Shown here one piece after another: positions 20,798 through 31,786 of a stretch of 64,000 nt of DNA; the stretch's first letter is position 1, and each line of letters starts with the position of its first letter. Made by a program: the position numbers and the translations under genes. Where the stretch lies: contig NW_006281099.1 in the NCBI RefSeq assembly GCF_000203795.2, positions 1,677,774-1,741,773 of the forward strand, in the 5' to 3' direction. Source of the DNA: Batrachochytrium dendrobatidis JAM81 (taxonomy: Eukaryota > Chytridiomycota > Chytridiomycetes > Rhizophydiales). A model generated the notes under the pieces. That model saw only the letters and a program-made list of their open reading frames with translations. It made no database searches and was not told the origin of the DNA.

Positions 20798-21246
20798 TTA
20801 CCGCTGTATTCACGCAGAATGGAACCTGTATCTATCTTGTAGTTACTGCTTTGGAATAAACAATGGTTAAATACTCGTTGCACTTTTTTACTAGAAACTG
20901 ACATGCTTGATTCTGACATATCCACCATATGATGCATACGCTCATTTCTGCTCATTCGACATAACCACACACTGTGCAATCATCAGATTCATACATTGTA
21001 GTCCAGATATTGAGGTTGTTGTCAATCAAACTCTTGTATTCTAATATCAGATACACTCACGTTCAACAAGATTACACATCTCGGAAATACAATTGTCATG
21101 GCAATCACCAGAATAAAGATCAACCAATTAAAGAGTGTAATCAGAATAACGTTGACTAGTAAACTGATATTGATGATTCCATGAGACTGACTGTTTATTA
21201 TATACTGCTACCCTTGTTGTGCTCCACTTACGTGAATACAGTGGTG
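20798..21246. repeat. Family A element, high-identity copy 3 (reverse)
   Basis: A reverse-oriented full copy, TTACCGCTGTATTCACGCAG to TCCACTTACGTGAATACAGT. It is nearly identical to the copies at 6.8 and 12.9 kb. It lies in the interval between the 3' end of one MFS gene and the 5' end of the other. GGAATAAACAATGG (plus strand here) and the minus-strand AATAAACAG near the other end both point inward; the latter is on the correct strand for the MFS gene ending at 21336. Confidence 0.85.
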
Positions 21247-21335
21247 AGCCAATACCATTTAATTGGATCTTATATTACAAAAATATAAACTCTAGATAAT
21301 CAAAAAACAGCACGATATACACAACTATGAAGCTA

Positions 21336-23388
21336 TTATTCTTCATCAACGACAATCACATCTTTATCGCAATGCCCAATGTCCTCAAAGTGAGTAAACA
21401 GCATAGCAATGGCAGCACACCCAAACAAACATCCGCTGATGACCAAAAACAGATTGGGCATAGTGGTATTGACTGTAGAGCTCCAAATGATAGGATAAAT
21501 AATACCCGTGATCATGCCAACGCAACTCTCGAGAAGCTGAAGAAATGCAAACATTTGACCTTGAGAAGTTGTAGGAATAGAGAGAGATAAGAGACTGCGA
21601 ATGGTTGGAGATGCAAGCGATGCAAATCCATCAAAAAGAGGAATGACGAAAAGCTGCCACGTTTGATCCGCAAAAGCTATAGCAAAAGTGGAAAGAGCAC
21701 CAACGGTGATGGCAGACAATATTATATAGAGATCGAATCTAGTTTTAAGGTTTGCTGATCCAGAGACTCCTCTTTCGACTGATGATGCCGATCGTCTGCC
21801 TAATGCAAGCGAAGACGTTGGAGAAAATAGATAGGTGATAATTGGGAATGTAATAGCCATGTGTGCTACACGAGAGATGGTGCCAATAAGCATATATTGT
21901 CCCTCGATAAACGAATCCCATCCAAAGCGAAAGGCAAGATAGGGAAAGATCATCATTTTCCCTCCAAAACCGGCGACAGCAAAGCAAATCACAACTATAA
22001 GAATCACGAATGTGGGGCTGCTGATTACTCTAAAGGACTCGAACATACCACGGAACACTAATTTGACTTCGTCAATAATGTTAAATTTCTTTGATACAGC
22101 TGCAGTGTTAGACGCGACATTGTGGTCTAACAATGGCAATGAGGGATCTGTAGGGCAAGTCGGTTTTGGCTGTAGTTTTTTCAAAGACTCGGGCAAGAAA
22201 AAGATGACAATGAGTAGAGTCATGATAACCAGTATACCGGATATCATAAACACAAAATCGATTGATGGAAGAATCTAAAAAGTAGATTAATACGAGAGTC
22301 GAGCTTATAAAGGACAATAAAAGCCTCATGATGCAGTTTGACAGTTTTAAAATACCAACCTTGATAAGATAGCCACCAATCAAAGGTCCAAATGCACCTG
22401 CACTAAAAACAAGACATTCGGTATACACAAATGTAGCACCCCGTTCGGCAGGATCAGTGGTGTCGGCAAGAAAAGAAGTAATGACCGTAATAAGAACACT
22501 TCCAGATCCACTGAGCCCTTGAAGAATATGGACAGCAATAAATGCCCATAATCCAATTGGCAGACGAGACACAGCAATGAGACCGATATAGTAGAAAGCA
22601 GCACCAAATAAGGGAACAAGGATTATCGGCTTGCGACCATAGTGATCAGAGAGCACTCCAAGACAAGGAGCGGTGATTAGTGCGGGAATGCTGCTACAGA
22701 GCGATAGAACCATTTTCCATCTAGCAGCCAAAATCTGAATATGTGCGTACAGTCAAGCCAATAGTAAATTAAATGCAGGGTTTCTACTTGACATAAAATA
22801 GTTGTTGATATAGAAAGTAATACAACAGCTAGCACATACTTGAATGTCAGCATTTGAACTACAAAAGGGCCAGTCAGCACTACCAAAAGCAACTGGATTA
22901 TGGAACAATCCAGGAAGATATAAATGGCTGTAGGGTTCAGGCAGTGTAGTAATGGAATAATTGCTACCAGCAGCAGCAACATCAGGGTTAGCAAAGCGAC
23001 GACACAGGTAAAGAATCAACCACTGCTGCTCAGGAACAAAAGAGATGGTCAGTCCAAGAATAAAGAAACAGATGGGAAAGCAGGCCATATATGGAGATGG
23101 TTTAACGTAAGGGCTATCGCAGACTGTTGCACTAGCAGTCAGAGTAGTCGAGTGCGACGCAACACTCTGCGAACACAGACGATCATAGTCTGCAAGGGTC
23201 GCATTGGATGGAGATGGTAGGAGTGGAGAGTGTTCATCACTGTCGTCGTCATGACTGATATGGTCAATCATATTCACTGTTGGGAGCTTGGTTACTAGCC
23301 AAGTTATTTTCGGAGTCGCCAATAATGCAATTACCGCGGGTAATCCAATCATGCGAATGGTTCTCGTGGAATTTGACAATTGTAGCAA
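21336..23388 (-). CDS. Major facilitator superfamily transporter (SLC46/DHA1-like)
   Basis: Three exons (23388-22840, 22734-22360, 22274-21336) give 620 aa. An N-terminal helix region is followed by a long hydrophilic segment containing a di-leucine-like EHSPLLPSP. Then comes a membrane helix (ACFPICFFILGLTISFV) followed by a polar loop with N-glycosylation sites (NYS). The MFS signature is GVLSDHYGRKPIILVPLFG, and helix 5 contains GAFGPLIGGYLI. Six C-terminal helices follow a cytosolic loop (~180 residues downstream). The arrangement with a Cys-containing loop before WKM resembles SLC46/proton-coupled folate-transporter-like and related fungal MFS proteins. The substrate cannot be inferred. 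The start is less certain: the first 110 residues contain little conserved sequence. Confidence 0.82.
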
Positions 23389-23836
23389 GCAACCATGCTT
23401 GCAGAGATGCTATGCTATAGTGCTAGTCATTAAATTCTATTCCATGTATTCCATGTAGCTACAGCCTGTAGTTGCTAGTTGATTAGTTACGATGCACTTG
23501 GTCGTTGATGGCAGCAGTCATGGTTGTGGCTGTGGTGGCTGTGTATAACTGGAACCAGCTCGGCAACTTGCTCGGCCGTAGATTACTATCAGAATCTAGC
23601 ATGTTAGGGAGGGTCTACTTGTTATATACCTTGGCTTCGACCTTGGCTTTAACCTTTGCTGAAACCATCATTGGCTAGTGGCTGTAGTCAACACAGCAGA
23701 TTGTTTATTATGGCTGGTTCATTGACCAAACTTGTTTAAGCAGGCCGAATGCTGTGCCACTACAATCAACAACAGACGTTCGTTATAAAGGCATATTTGG
23801 CACTTTATTCTAGGATTGAAATCACTAATAGTTTGA

Positions 23837-24706
23837 ATGGTTGTGTGCTTGTCATCTTTGAGTACTGGCTCTGCCATGCTCTTTCTACTACTGCTTCAAG
23901 GAACTTTGGCTTTAACTACATATTCATCTAAATCTGGATCAGTTGCTGCCAGCCCTGCGTTTCTACAATCTCAGCAGCCGGCTAGCCCACAGATCTCTCC
24001 TGCAAGTCGGCCATCCTCAGCACCTCCTACACTATCCACTCTTGCAGAGGCTGATGCTGTAACTGGACAAGTACAGGGTCAAATGTGGTCAATTACCTAC
24101 ATTATCCTTGGCCCCATCCTTGCTGTGCTGATCGTTGCTATTGCGTTTTGCATTTATCGCTATAGACCTCTTCACTGGCTACTTCCATCGCCTCGTCCAA
24201 CTGTCACCCATGCTGAAGATGTTGAAATTGCTTATATTGTTGAGCCCCAAAAATACCCTGCAAAACAATCTGTTTTTCAAGAATTGGATCCCATTGCCCA
24301 GCATCAGCATCAGCATCGCCCGCACAGATATATATCAAATAATCGATCGTCATCTAGCATAGCTCTGTCACCATTGGAAAATGACAGTTCTGTCATCGCT
24401 CCACCATCCGTTGCCACCGTTTCATCAAATCGATGCCCAACTCATCCGCTACCCCATGCAGCTACAAGTGGCTTCGAGCATTCCCGTGGAGTCTCATATA
24501 CCAATGGATCATTGTCCAGAGTTTCTCCCTCTATTCCTCCATTTTCAACACTAAACTACTGCTCTGCCACACCAGCTTCAGATATGGGCTCTATTCGGAT
24601 ACATACTGTCAACAGTTTAAATGGACATATTTCTGCACATTCAGAGAAGCTTCCCCAGTACAGCGTTGCTACAATTGTTGTGGGTCATCCACCAGCATAC
24701 CGCTGA
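23837..24706 (+). CDS. Single-pass membrane protein with signal peptide, unknown function
   Basis: Intronless 289-aa protein. The N-terminus holds a hydrophobic signal sequence (MLFLLLLQGTLALTT; start at 23837 or the in-frame ATG at 23876). A Ser/Pro/Ala-rich external stretch follows, then one strong transmembrane helix (ITYIILGPILAVLIVAIAF, residues ~80-100). The cytosolic tail is ~190 residues with RYRP after the membrane, a His/Gln repeat (QHQHQHRPH) and Ser/Pro-rich sequence. The topology resembles fungal surface sensors of the mid2/wsc type, but there is no recognisable WSC or cysteine domain, so no function is assigned. The TGA stop is followed directly by a family A terminal repeat. 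Confidence 0.72.
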   Translation: MVVCLSSLSTGSAMLFLLLLQGTLALTTYSSKSGSVAASPAFLQSQQPASPQISPASRPSSAPPTLSTLAEADAVTGQVQGQMWSITYIILGPILAVLIVAIAFCIYRYRPLHWLLPSPRPTVTHAEDVEIAYIVEPQKYPAKQSVFQELDPIAQHQHQHRPHRYISNNRSSSSIALSPLENDSSVIAPPSVATVSSNRCPTHPLPHAATSGFEHSRGVSYTNGSLSRVSPSIPPFSTLNYCSATPASDMGSIRIHTVNSLNGHISAHSEKLPQYSVATIVVGHPPAYR

Positions 24707-25138
24707 TTTACAGCCGTACTCATATCAAACGGAACGCTTTTATATTTACCTTGCAGTCACTTTTAAATAAGCAGTGGCTAAATATCCTTACGCTTTCTTA
24801 TTAGAAACTATTGCTTCAATCGACTTTCCAATTCTCCTTTTAAGCATTCATTATATAATGTACAAAAAATTAAACTATAGTTTTGAACTGAGATGTTTTT
24901 CTTTCCTTTTTGGTATACCATACATTGTACAATCATCAAGTCTGAAACCAGATTCATCTAGTCAAGTATATTGTCTTTAATCAAGCCCATTTTTGTTGTA
25001 TCTTGAAAACTTGGATACGTTTGCACTAGTTCAAAACCAATATTACCCAGTAAACTGGCTTATTATATCACAAGACCAACTGCTTATTATACTTTGACAC
25101 CTTTATTTAGTGTTCCGTTTTATATGAATGCGGCTGCA
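24707..25138. repeat. Family A element joining two convergent gene ends
   Basis: A reverse-oriented full copy. The left end, CAGCCGTACTCATATCAAACG, starts within a few bases of the upstream gene's stop. Landmarks are CCATACATTGTACAATCATC, GTTGTATCTTGAAAACTTGG and CCAACTGCTTATTAT. The right end reads GTTCCGTTTTATATGAATGC, and on the minus strand it contains the CPSF73 stop codon overlapping AATAAA (TAAATAAAG). Confidence 0.8.
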
Positions 25139-28100
25139 ATACCCAAGTGTTTTTCAGCGGCATAAATGTTTTGATGGCTTTACCAATGATTGAATATACG
25201 CTTTTTTCAAGTGAATCGTGTGCACATTCAATATCCTGATTTGAATCATCCAGTTGTTACCCAAACATCAAAGTCAAGTTAATTCCGACTGCGTAATGCA
25301 TATATGGTAGAGCAAGAGATTCATGGTACTTACAAATGCCGATCCATCCCGAGCAACAGTGACTGCGGCAATTTGACCATCAACATCAATCACCCACATC
25401 CACGAGGGAATACTTTCAAGCTCTTCCTGTGTAGCTTTGGGAATAGTAGGTGGCGGAACCACTCGATCCGTTCCAAAATGATTCTCTAGATATTGCGTCA
25501 GTAACACATCCAATGGAGGTGTTTTTCCTAATGTACTGACTGGAATATGTGTTGGAGATAATGCGGTAGTGGGTTTTAAACAGTCGTCTTCCTGTTTAAT
25601 TTCAGGCTCATTATGGTGTGCGTGACTATGTGGTGTGTGTTCCTTGGTTGGCGAGTTGGGCTTAGATTCATGTGAATGAGAATGGCTTGATTTTGTAGCT
25701 ACTCATACAAAGTAGTGAATCAGTATCAAATCACTCATCTGAAAATCTGCATCAAACATAAAATGACAGTAGCAAATTATACCTTTAACACTAGCAGGAC
25801 TACAGTCAGCCTGAAGCAACACGGCAACAACTGAATCTGCAATCATATCATTGACAGGGTTGCTTTCCCATTCCAACCCAACACTAATAGATGCTCCACT
25901 TGCACCATCGTCACCCATTTTCACCCTAACAACACCAAATACATTCATTACCCCTTTTTCCTCTATGCCCACGTCACCATACATCTGTTCCAAATGCCAT
26001 CGAACAAGCCCATATGTCGCCTGCGTCATCACTGTTTGCTTCTGAATAAGCGAAACTGTATGCAGAGTACTAAATGTATCTAAATCTCCAGGAGAAACAA
26101 TCTGGAACGCAAAGTCTTTGGATACAAGTATTCCTTTTAAAACTGTACCATCCTTAATCTGTACAGATACATCCGTAGTCTCGCTACTCTGCTGAGTCAG
26201 TAGAGTGAGTGCATTCGTTGGTTCATCCGAGGGCTCCTCCTTCACAACAATTTCATCTAAATCTTGTTTTAGCTCTGTGATGCTTGTTTTGGATGGCTTG
26301 GTATCTTGAAGTGTCGATTGTGCTAGCAAGCCAACTACTTTGGCCATTTTTTCTCCTCGAAATACAAGCTCAACTGTTTCGCAGTTACGTGGAGTGTATA
26401 TATGTAGTGGAACTTCGCGTTCAGCATATCGACTCTGCAAAGCGCTTCGCAATCGTCCCATCTCATTTGAATCACCGTGAACAAGAATCTAAACAAAACA
26501 TTGAATGTTTAGCAACTCGGGTTTAAAGTGCAATCCAAGTAAAACAATGTATAGCTAAAATGAGCATCACATACTAGATTTTGCGAGCCAACCATTTCAA
26601 TAAACTCGGAGTTTTCGCGGTAGTCAACATGGGCTGAAAACGAAATATATTCAACACTAAGTCGAAGAGGTAGTTTTGATCCATTCATGGCCGGTATTTC
26701 GTCAGGTTGACTTAAAATTTGCTATAGATTAACAAAAAAGATGGTATTATAAACATATTGGCCATGGTACACGAAAACACTATACTGGCTATTCATAAGC
26801 TTACCTTTCCCAGTGTTCCCTCAACTACATACCCAGGAATGATGACCCCATTACGCTTGTCAACACACCAAAGCTCCAACAACTCTCGTGACAGTCCACT
26901 CTGTAGCATTCCTGGACTTGCCATCATCACACACGGACCCACATCATCAAACTGAGCAATACTCTTCAAATTGCTAATGTGCTTAAACTGAAACGGATTA
27001 GATATCTTGGCCATTTCTCTGATTCTTCCATTCATCATGTTTGTGTACGTTTGATACACAGCCATACACTTTTTGGCAATCGCTGAGGCATAGTAAATGG
27101 GAACAGAATGAAGGTCGGCATGAGCGTGCCAATACTCGTCAAGAATTAAAAGAAGTTCCTGTGCTCTACCAAGTGCGAAAACGGGAAGAAGGCATCTGCC
27201 TCCTCGTTTAACGATTGTATGAACCATACGAGTAAATCGTTGCTCGCGGTCAAGCCGAGGCTCAAGAGTTTGAACACCGAATGTAGACTCGCAGATGAGA
27301 ACTTCGGGAATAATGGAGGATGGAGGGCGTTCAGCAGCCATGAGATGACGATCTTCTTCGCGAGAATAGTCACCAGTGTAGAGGAGGCGGACACCAGCAA
27401 TCTCCAAAAGGAACATGGCGGCGCCAAGAACGTGGCCTGCATAATATGGAGTGAATTTAATACCACCAAGATCCACTTCCTGGTGATAGTCAATGACTTC
27501 AATTCGTCCGTATGAATTTGCCAAGTCCTTGTCAGAGTACAACTGGTCGTCTGGTGACAATGAACTAAGTATACAAAAGTTGTGTTGGATTTCAAATCTA
27601 CATATTGGCATAGTCCACTGTAGCATAATAAAATAAACAAACCTGATCTTGATATAATCAGATACCAGCCATTTGTAGATCGCTCGAGTGGGATGTGTCA
27701 TAAAGACTCTACCTTTAAATGCCGTCTAAACCATTGGTATTCATTTAATGGTAATTCATCTCGATCGAATAAGCATTGTAAAACTTGGTGAACACGATGT
27801 CTTACCTTTTCCATGAAATAGGGCAGTCCAGCAGCATGATCGACATGGAAACTGTATAATTTCGTGGCATCCAGCCATAACGAAACGTTAGCACATCTAT
27901 ATTTTAAAACAGTACACCCAGCTCTCTTATCGAACCACTAGAACACAATAGAAAAAATGATGGAGATTCTTGCATGGCCAAAAGCAATTCATTACTGACT
28001 GTGTGATAAGAACCAGATCTACTGATTCAGGATCGATATTATCAAAAAAAGGCAAAGCAGCCAGACCAGAGTGTGCAGGATGAAGGCCACAGTCCAACTA

Positions 28101-28505
28101 CATAGAAATTCAGTACAGTTTAATGCAATATGGATGAATACAGCCAATATTTAGTCCAGTAAATGTAATTTCATTCAAATAAACATGTTAGAATCAATTC
28201 AAACTCGAAACCATTCACATTTACTAAACCAACATCAAAAAATCAATAAAAATCACCATGATAGTTTTCCCCTTGAATTCTAGTAGAATACAACTTCGAC
28301 CAACTTCGTTTCCAGCACCCAATGGAGTGATTTTGAGAATATCCTCTTCAGAAGTGACAGGAATTTCTGTTGGAGGAGTTTTGCGCTTGTTGGACTCTGA
28401 AAAAGTGTCGCTTATATCTGCATGGTGATCTGTGAGTAATGGTTCTATAGTGGCATCTGCTTGAGAAGTTATTCCCAACAGCAACGACTCGACACTTGTT
28501 TCCAT
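25107..28505 (-). CDS. YSH1: Cleavage and polyadenylation endonuclease CPSF73/Ysh1
   Basis: Nine exons (28505-28257, 28097-28000, 27851-27806, 27725-27643, 27564-26805, 26721-26575, 26488-25783, 25698-25334, 25235-25107) give 860 aa. The metallo-beta-lactamase core has [22 protein letters not shown], the zinc motif [26 protein letters not shown] and [14 protein letters not shown]. The beta-CASP part has [33 protein letters not shown] and [14 protein letters not shown], with ISFSAHVDY supplying a late metal ligand. CPSF73 cuts pre-mRNA at the poly(A) site. The C-terminal region is long and includes a His/Ser-rich insert ([12 protein letters not shown]). The last coding residues (about PHSYKTEH) and the stop come from the terminal repeat of a family A element. 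The last exon rests on the DIEC motif expected at the family's C-terminus. Confidence 0.95.
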
Positions 28506-28640
28506 TGCTGGCTGTTACAAATGTTCAAAGCTCGATTGTTCAACCAAATCTAAACACTAAACACGTGATCCTATTGCACTCGTTCACTTCATATTATTCA
28601 ATAGTCTTGCAAGACTTTTGTAATATCAAAACACCATTTA

Positions 28641-28960
28641 CAGTCGCATTCACGTAAACTAAAATAAACAATCTCATATTTGGTACCAATATTACTGGAC
28701 AATATTTTATAAACTTTAACTCACTGATCTCCATGCTCATTTTTGTATAAAAAACTAGGCAAGTGTTCCAATATTATATTTCTGAGATATGTTGAATTAG
28801 ATCACAAACGTATCTGATATTAAAATACAACAAAATTCTTCAATGCCATATTCGTGCCAAATGTTCCTTGTGTAAAGCTACCATTTCCAACAACAAAAAT
28901 TGAAACTCCAACTGCAAGATAAATACAAAAGTGGTTTATTTTACGTGAATGCCGCCGTAA
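28641..28960. repeat. Family A element downstream of the kinase gene
   Basis: A shortened copy: left end CAGTCGCATTCACGTAAAC followed by AAAATAAACAATCTCAT, right end TTTATTTTACGTGAATGCCG. The minus-strand AATAAA at the right end (~28940) is in the correct orientation and distance (about 90 bases) for the kinase gene whose stop is at 29032. Confidence 0.75.
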
Positions 28961-29031
28961 TTTGAAGACAAAAAGATCCTGCAAGTAGCATACAGCTACT
29001 CTGTTTTATAGATCTCTACATTATTGCTGTA

Positions 29032-30927
29032 TTATTGCGTTGATACAAGAAATGGATGGTGCACCACATCAGCCATTGTAATGCGATCGTCAGGGTTTAT
29101 AGCAAGCATTTTCGAAATAAGATCACAAAACTGAGGATCTGCATCGGTAGGAAACTCGCATGGAAAACTGTAATACTGATTTAGTGGTATTTCCCCGCGG
29201 AGATATGCACTATGTGAATTAGGAAATCGAAAATACATCATCGAGTAAAGTACCATACCAAGTGCCCATACATCTGCACTAAACCCTGAAGTTGAAGCTA
29301 TTTCACCAAGATCATTCAGAGAAGAGTTAAAGCCCGAGGATGACATATTGGAAAACATGCTTCGTGGAAGATCTAGATTTGATATCAGTTCTGGTGGAGT
29401 CATGGAAAGAGTCCCAGCACAGGATATATGCGGTGGGGTAGATTTTAACGTAGACATGCAGGGTGCACTATTATTTTGAGCTGTTGGTGAGACGGGTGAG
29501 ATTATCATGGGCTTTGCGTGACCAAAATCGCACAAGAACGCATGCATTTTGCTGTCAACAAGAATATTTTGCTGCTTAATATCGCCATGAGTCCATCCAT
29601 GTGAATGAAGGGCATTCAGTCCATTTGCTATTTGACTAAAAATGCCATGAATTCGTGTCGCGTGTTCTGTCGGTGTAGAATGAACGCTCTGTGAAGTGTT
29701 GTGAAGAGCAGCAGTGGATGTAGGAGTAGATAAAGACATGGACGCATTCATTAGTTCCAAATACGCATGTAAATCAGCAGATGAGCGGCTATAGCAGAGA
29801 ATGAATGGAGTGCCACCACTAGGGGAGAAGCAGCGAAGGGTGACTGGGTACGTAGATGAATGCTTGGAGTGATTAGACGAAAAACATTCCAAGGGAGTCC
29901 AGCGGCTCTTTCTAGAGTGAGGAAAAACAGTGGGTTTGGTGGGTTGAAGTGACAAGGTTTGGAGCGATAGAGCCAGCTCGTGTTCATCGCTACGCTTGTC
30001 TTTTATATTGCTAACGGACGCATCATCACGGTCAAAAGACTCGACCAAAGACCAAGGATGATCGCAAACAGATGTGACTAGATAAAAGTAAAATGCATCT
30101 TCAAAGTCATCCAGATACTCGATAGCATTTGTATGGCTGAATGATCGCAGCAGAACAATCTCGTTTGGAATGCACATATTGTAGGCTCTAGTCAAATTCT
30201 TGTAAATAATTTTGATGGCTACTGAGCGATTATCTGCCAATCTTGATGCACCCAATACAATACCATTGAAGCCAACGCCCAGTATAGTATGGGGTGCATA
30301 ATAACGAGCAATAACAGGATTAGATTCTGTAGCTAATACAGCGGCACGTAAACCATTGCACTCTATTGATGACAGTGGGATTGGCAAGTCCAGATGAGAA
30401 TAGGACTGGCCGCTACTACGTACAGAGCTGTTTTTTCCAGCAGACTTGACATGTGAAGGGGTAACTAGTCGCTGTTCCCAAGCAGTCAAGTCGGGCAATG
30501 AACGAAACGATCGTATGTTGGCAGAAACAACCGCCACAGGACTAATGGGACTAAACAGGATTGACGAGTTTGCGAGAGCACCATCCTCGAAGAAGCTAGC
30601 AGGAGTAGATACTGGAGCAGTAGCAAAAGGGTGATCTACAGTGGCCAGCGGTGGAGACGCACTAGTAGTAGTATTAGTGTATTGGGTATGGAATGCCCTA
30701 TCGTTGGTATTATTAGTCAATGCAGCATGTCCTAATGGCTTGGAGATGGATTGTACAGTGGACACTGGAGTCAGCATCACTGCTGGAAAAAGAGCACTTC
30801 CTTGATAAAGAACGAGTTGTTTTGGCTTTAGTGATGGTCTATGCGACACTTGTTCTATTGGCATCGATTCAAGTGTAATGGCTTGAGTTGGATCAAAAGG
30901 CATGCATTCAAGTCTTTGAGTGTTCAT
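29032..30927 (-). CDS. Serine/threonine protein kinase with long N-terminal region
   Basis: Intronless 631-aa protein. Residues 1-210 are low-complexity Ser/Thr/Pro with no domain. The kinase domain runs from ~215 to the end: glycine loop LGVGFNGIVLGA, lysine VAIKIIYK, a long insert of ~100 residues between the N-lobe and helix E, catalytic loop THGDIKQQNIL (HGD instead of HRD), metal-binding CDFGHAKP, TPPEL in place of APE, DVWALGMVLYSM, and a C-terminal DDRITMADVVHHPF. The Asp, Lys and DFG are intact, so activity is likely. Another insert lies between DFG and PPE. HGD-type loops occur in several divergent kinase groups, and I cannot place it in one subfamily. Confidence 0.85.
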   Translation of the reverse strand: MNTQRLECMPFDPTQAITLESMPIEQVSHRPSLKPKQLVLYQGSALFPAVMLTPVSTVQSISKPLGHAALTNNTNDRAFHTQYTNTTTSASPPLATVDHPFATAPVSTPASFFEDGALANSSILFSPISPVAVVSANIRSFRSLPDLTAWEQRLVTPSHVKSAGKNSSVRSSGQSYSHLDLPIPLSSIECNGLRAAVLATESNPVIARYYAPHTILGVGFNGIVLGASRLADNRSVAIKIIYKNLTRAYNMCIPNEIVLLRSFSHTNAIEYLDDFEDAFYFYLVTSVCDHPWSLVESFDRDDASVSNIKDKRSDEHELALSLQTLSLQPTKPTVFPHSRKSRWTPLECFSSNHSKHSSTYPVTLRCFSPSGGTPFILCYSRSSADLHAYLELMNASMSLSTPTSTAALHNTSQSVHSTPTEHATRIHGIFSQIANGLNALHSHGWTHGDIKQQNILVDSKMHAFLCDFGHAKPMIISPVSPTAQNNSAPCMSTLKSTPPHISCAGTLSMTPPELISNLDLPRSMFSNMSSSGFNSSLNDLGEIASTSGFSADVWALGMVLYSMMYFRFPNSHSAYLRGEIPLNQYYSFPCEFPTDADPQFCDLISKMLAINPDDRITMADVVHHPFLVSTQ

Positions 30928-31589
30928 GCAACAATTGTTTATATATCAAGTATACTATAACGATTCAAGATAAAAATAGCTTGACTCAATCAGCACCACC
31001 CTAACTTTGCTGAGGGCTTGCTTGGTTAAGCCAAAGTGTTTATTTTTCAACCGCTTAAATCTCCACTGACGAATTCATATCGCATCTAAATTTCACACTT
31101 GATTATGATATGCATATTTCCACTGGAAATTATCATGACGGATTTGGACAAACTAGTCGACACTTGCTGATGATAACAACCACTCGTATTGCTATCATCA
31201 GCAACTTACTTGGACTTGATGGTCTGCTAATCAAAGTGTTTCAAAATAGCCACCCTGACCTAGAATGATTAAAAACTAGTATTTATGCGCATCAGTTGTA
31301 ACTCGCAGTTGAAGACAAAAGGGATGGAAATATAAGGGATTGTCAGTAACCATCAGTGTATGTCTGCAGGTGTTTTGAAAATATCAGTAGATGGCTGATT
31401 CGAATGGTTTGAATATCGATCGTGTTTCATGTACCGCAGCGGCAATCTAACTTGTTGACACGGTCATTTTTTTGAACAATCTACCGACTCCGCAGATTCA
31501 ATATGACGGCATCTCTCATTCGGTCTAGCCACTGCCGCCGCCCAATGTGTTGAACTTGATATTGCTTTTGACTCAGCACAAAAGCTTCA

Positions 31590-31772
31590 ACATTCTGTTT
31601 ATATAGTATGCACTAATCTGGAGCAGTGTTAAACGCAAACTCTTGCTTCCAAAAAGCTGCTTGTTTGATGCTATCAGAATACTCCCAAAACACAAAATTA
31701 AATTGTTGAAATATAACCAAAAATATATATTTCTTTTCTTGTCACACCCATTGTCATCAACTGTAACACTTC
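31590..31772. repeat. Family B repeat upstream of the kinase / downstream of the acyl-CoA synthetase
   Basis: Contains AAACTCTTGCTTCCAAAAAGC followed by GATGCTATCAGAATACTC, matching the repeat near 5.9 kb and, reversed, that near 40.75 kb. It ends ~15 bases before the stop codon of the acyl-CoA synthetase gene. The rest of 30930-31590 is non-coding sequence in which I see nothing else. Confidence 0.45.
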
Positions 31773-31786
31773 AATAGCAACTTTTA

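Noticed and set aside
6887..21159. A ~61-codon reading frame present in all three high-identity family A copies
   Set aside because: It starts at GTG rather than ATG, is not kept open in the diverged copies, and has no domain. It is conserved only because the copies are recent.
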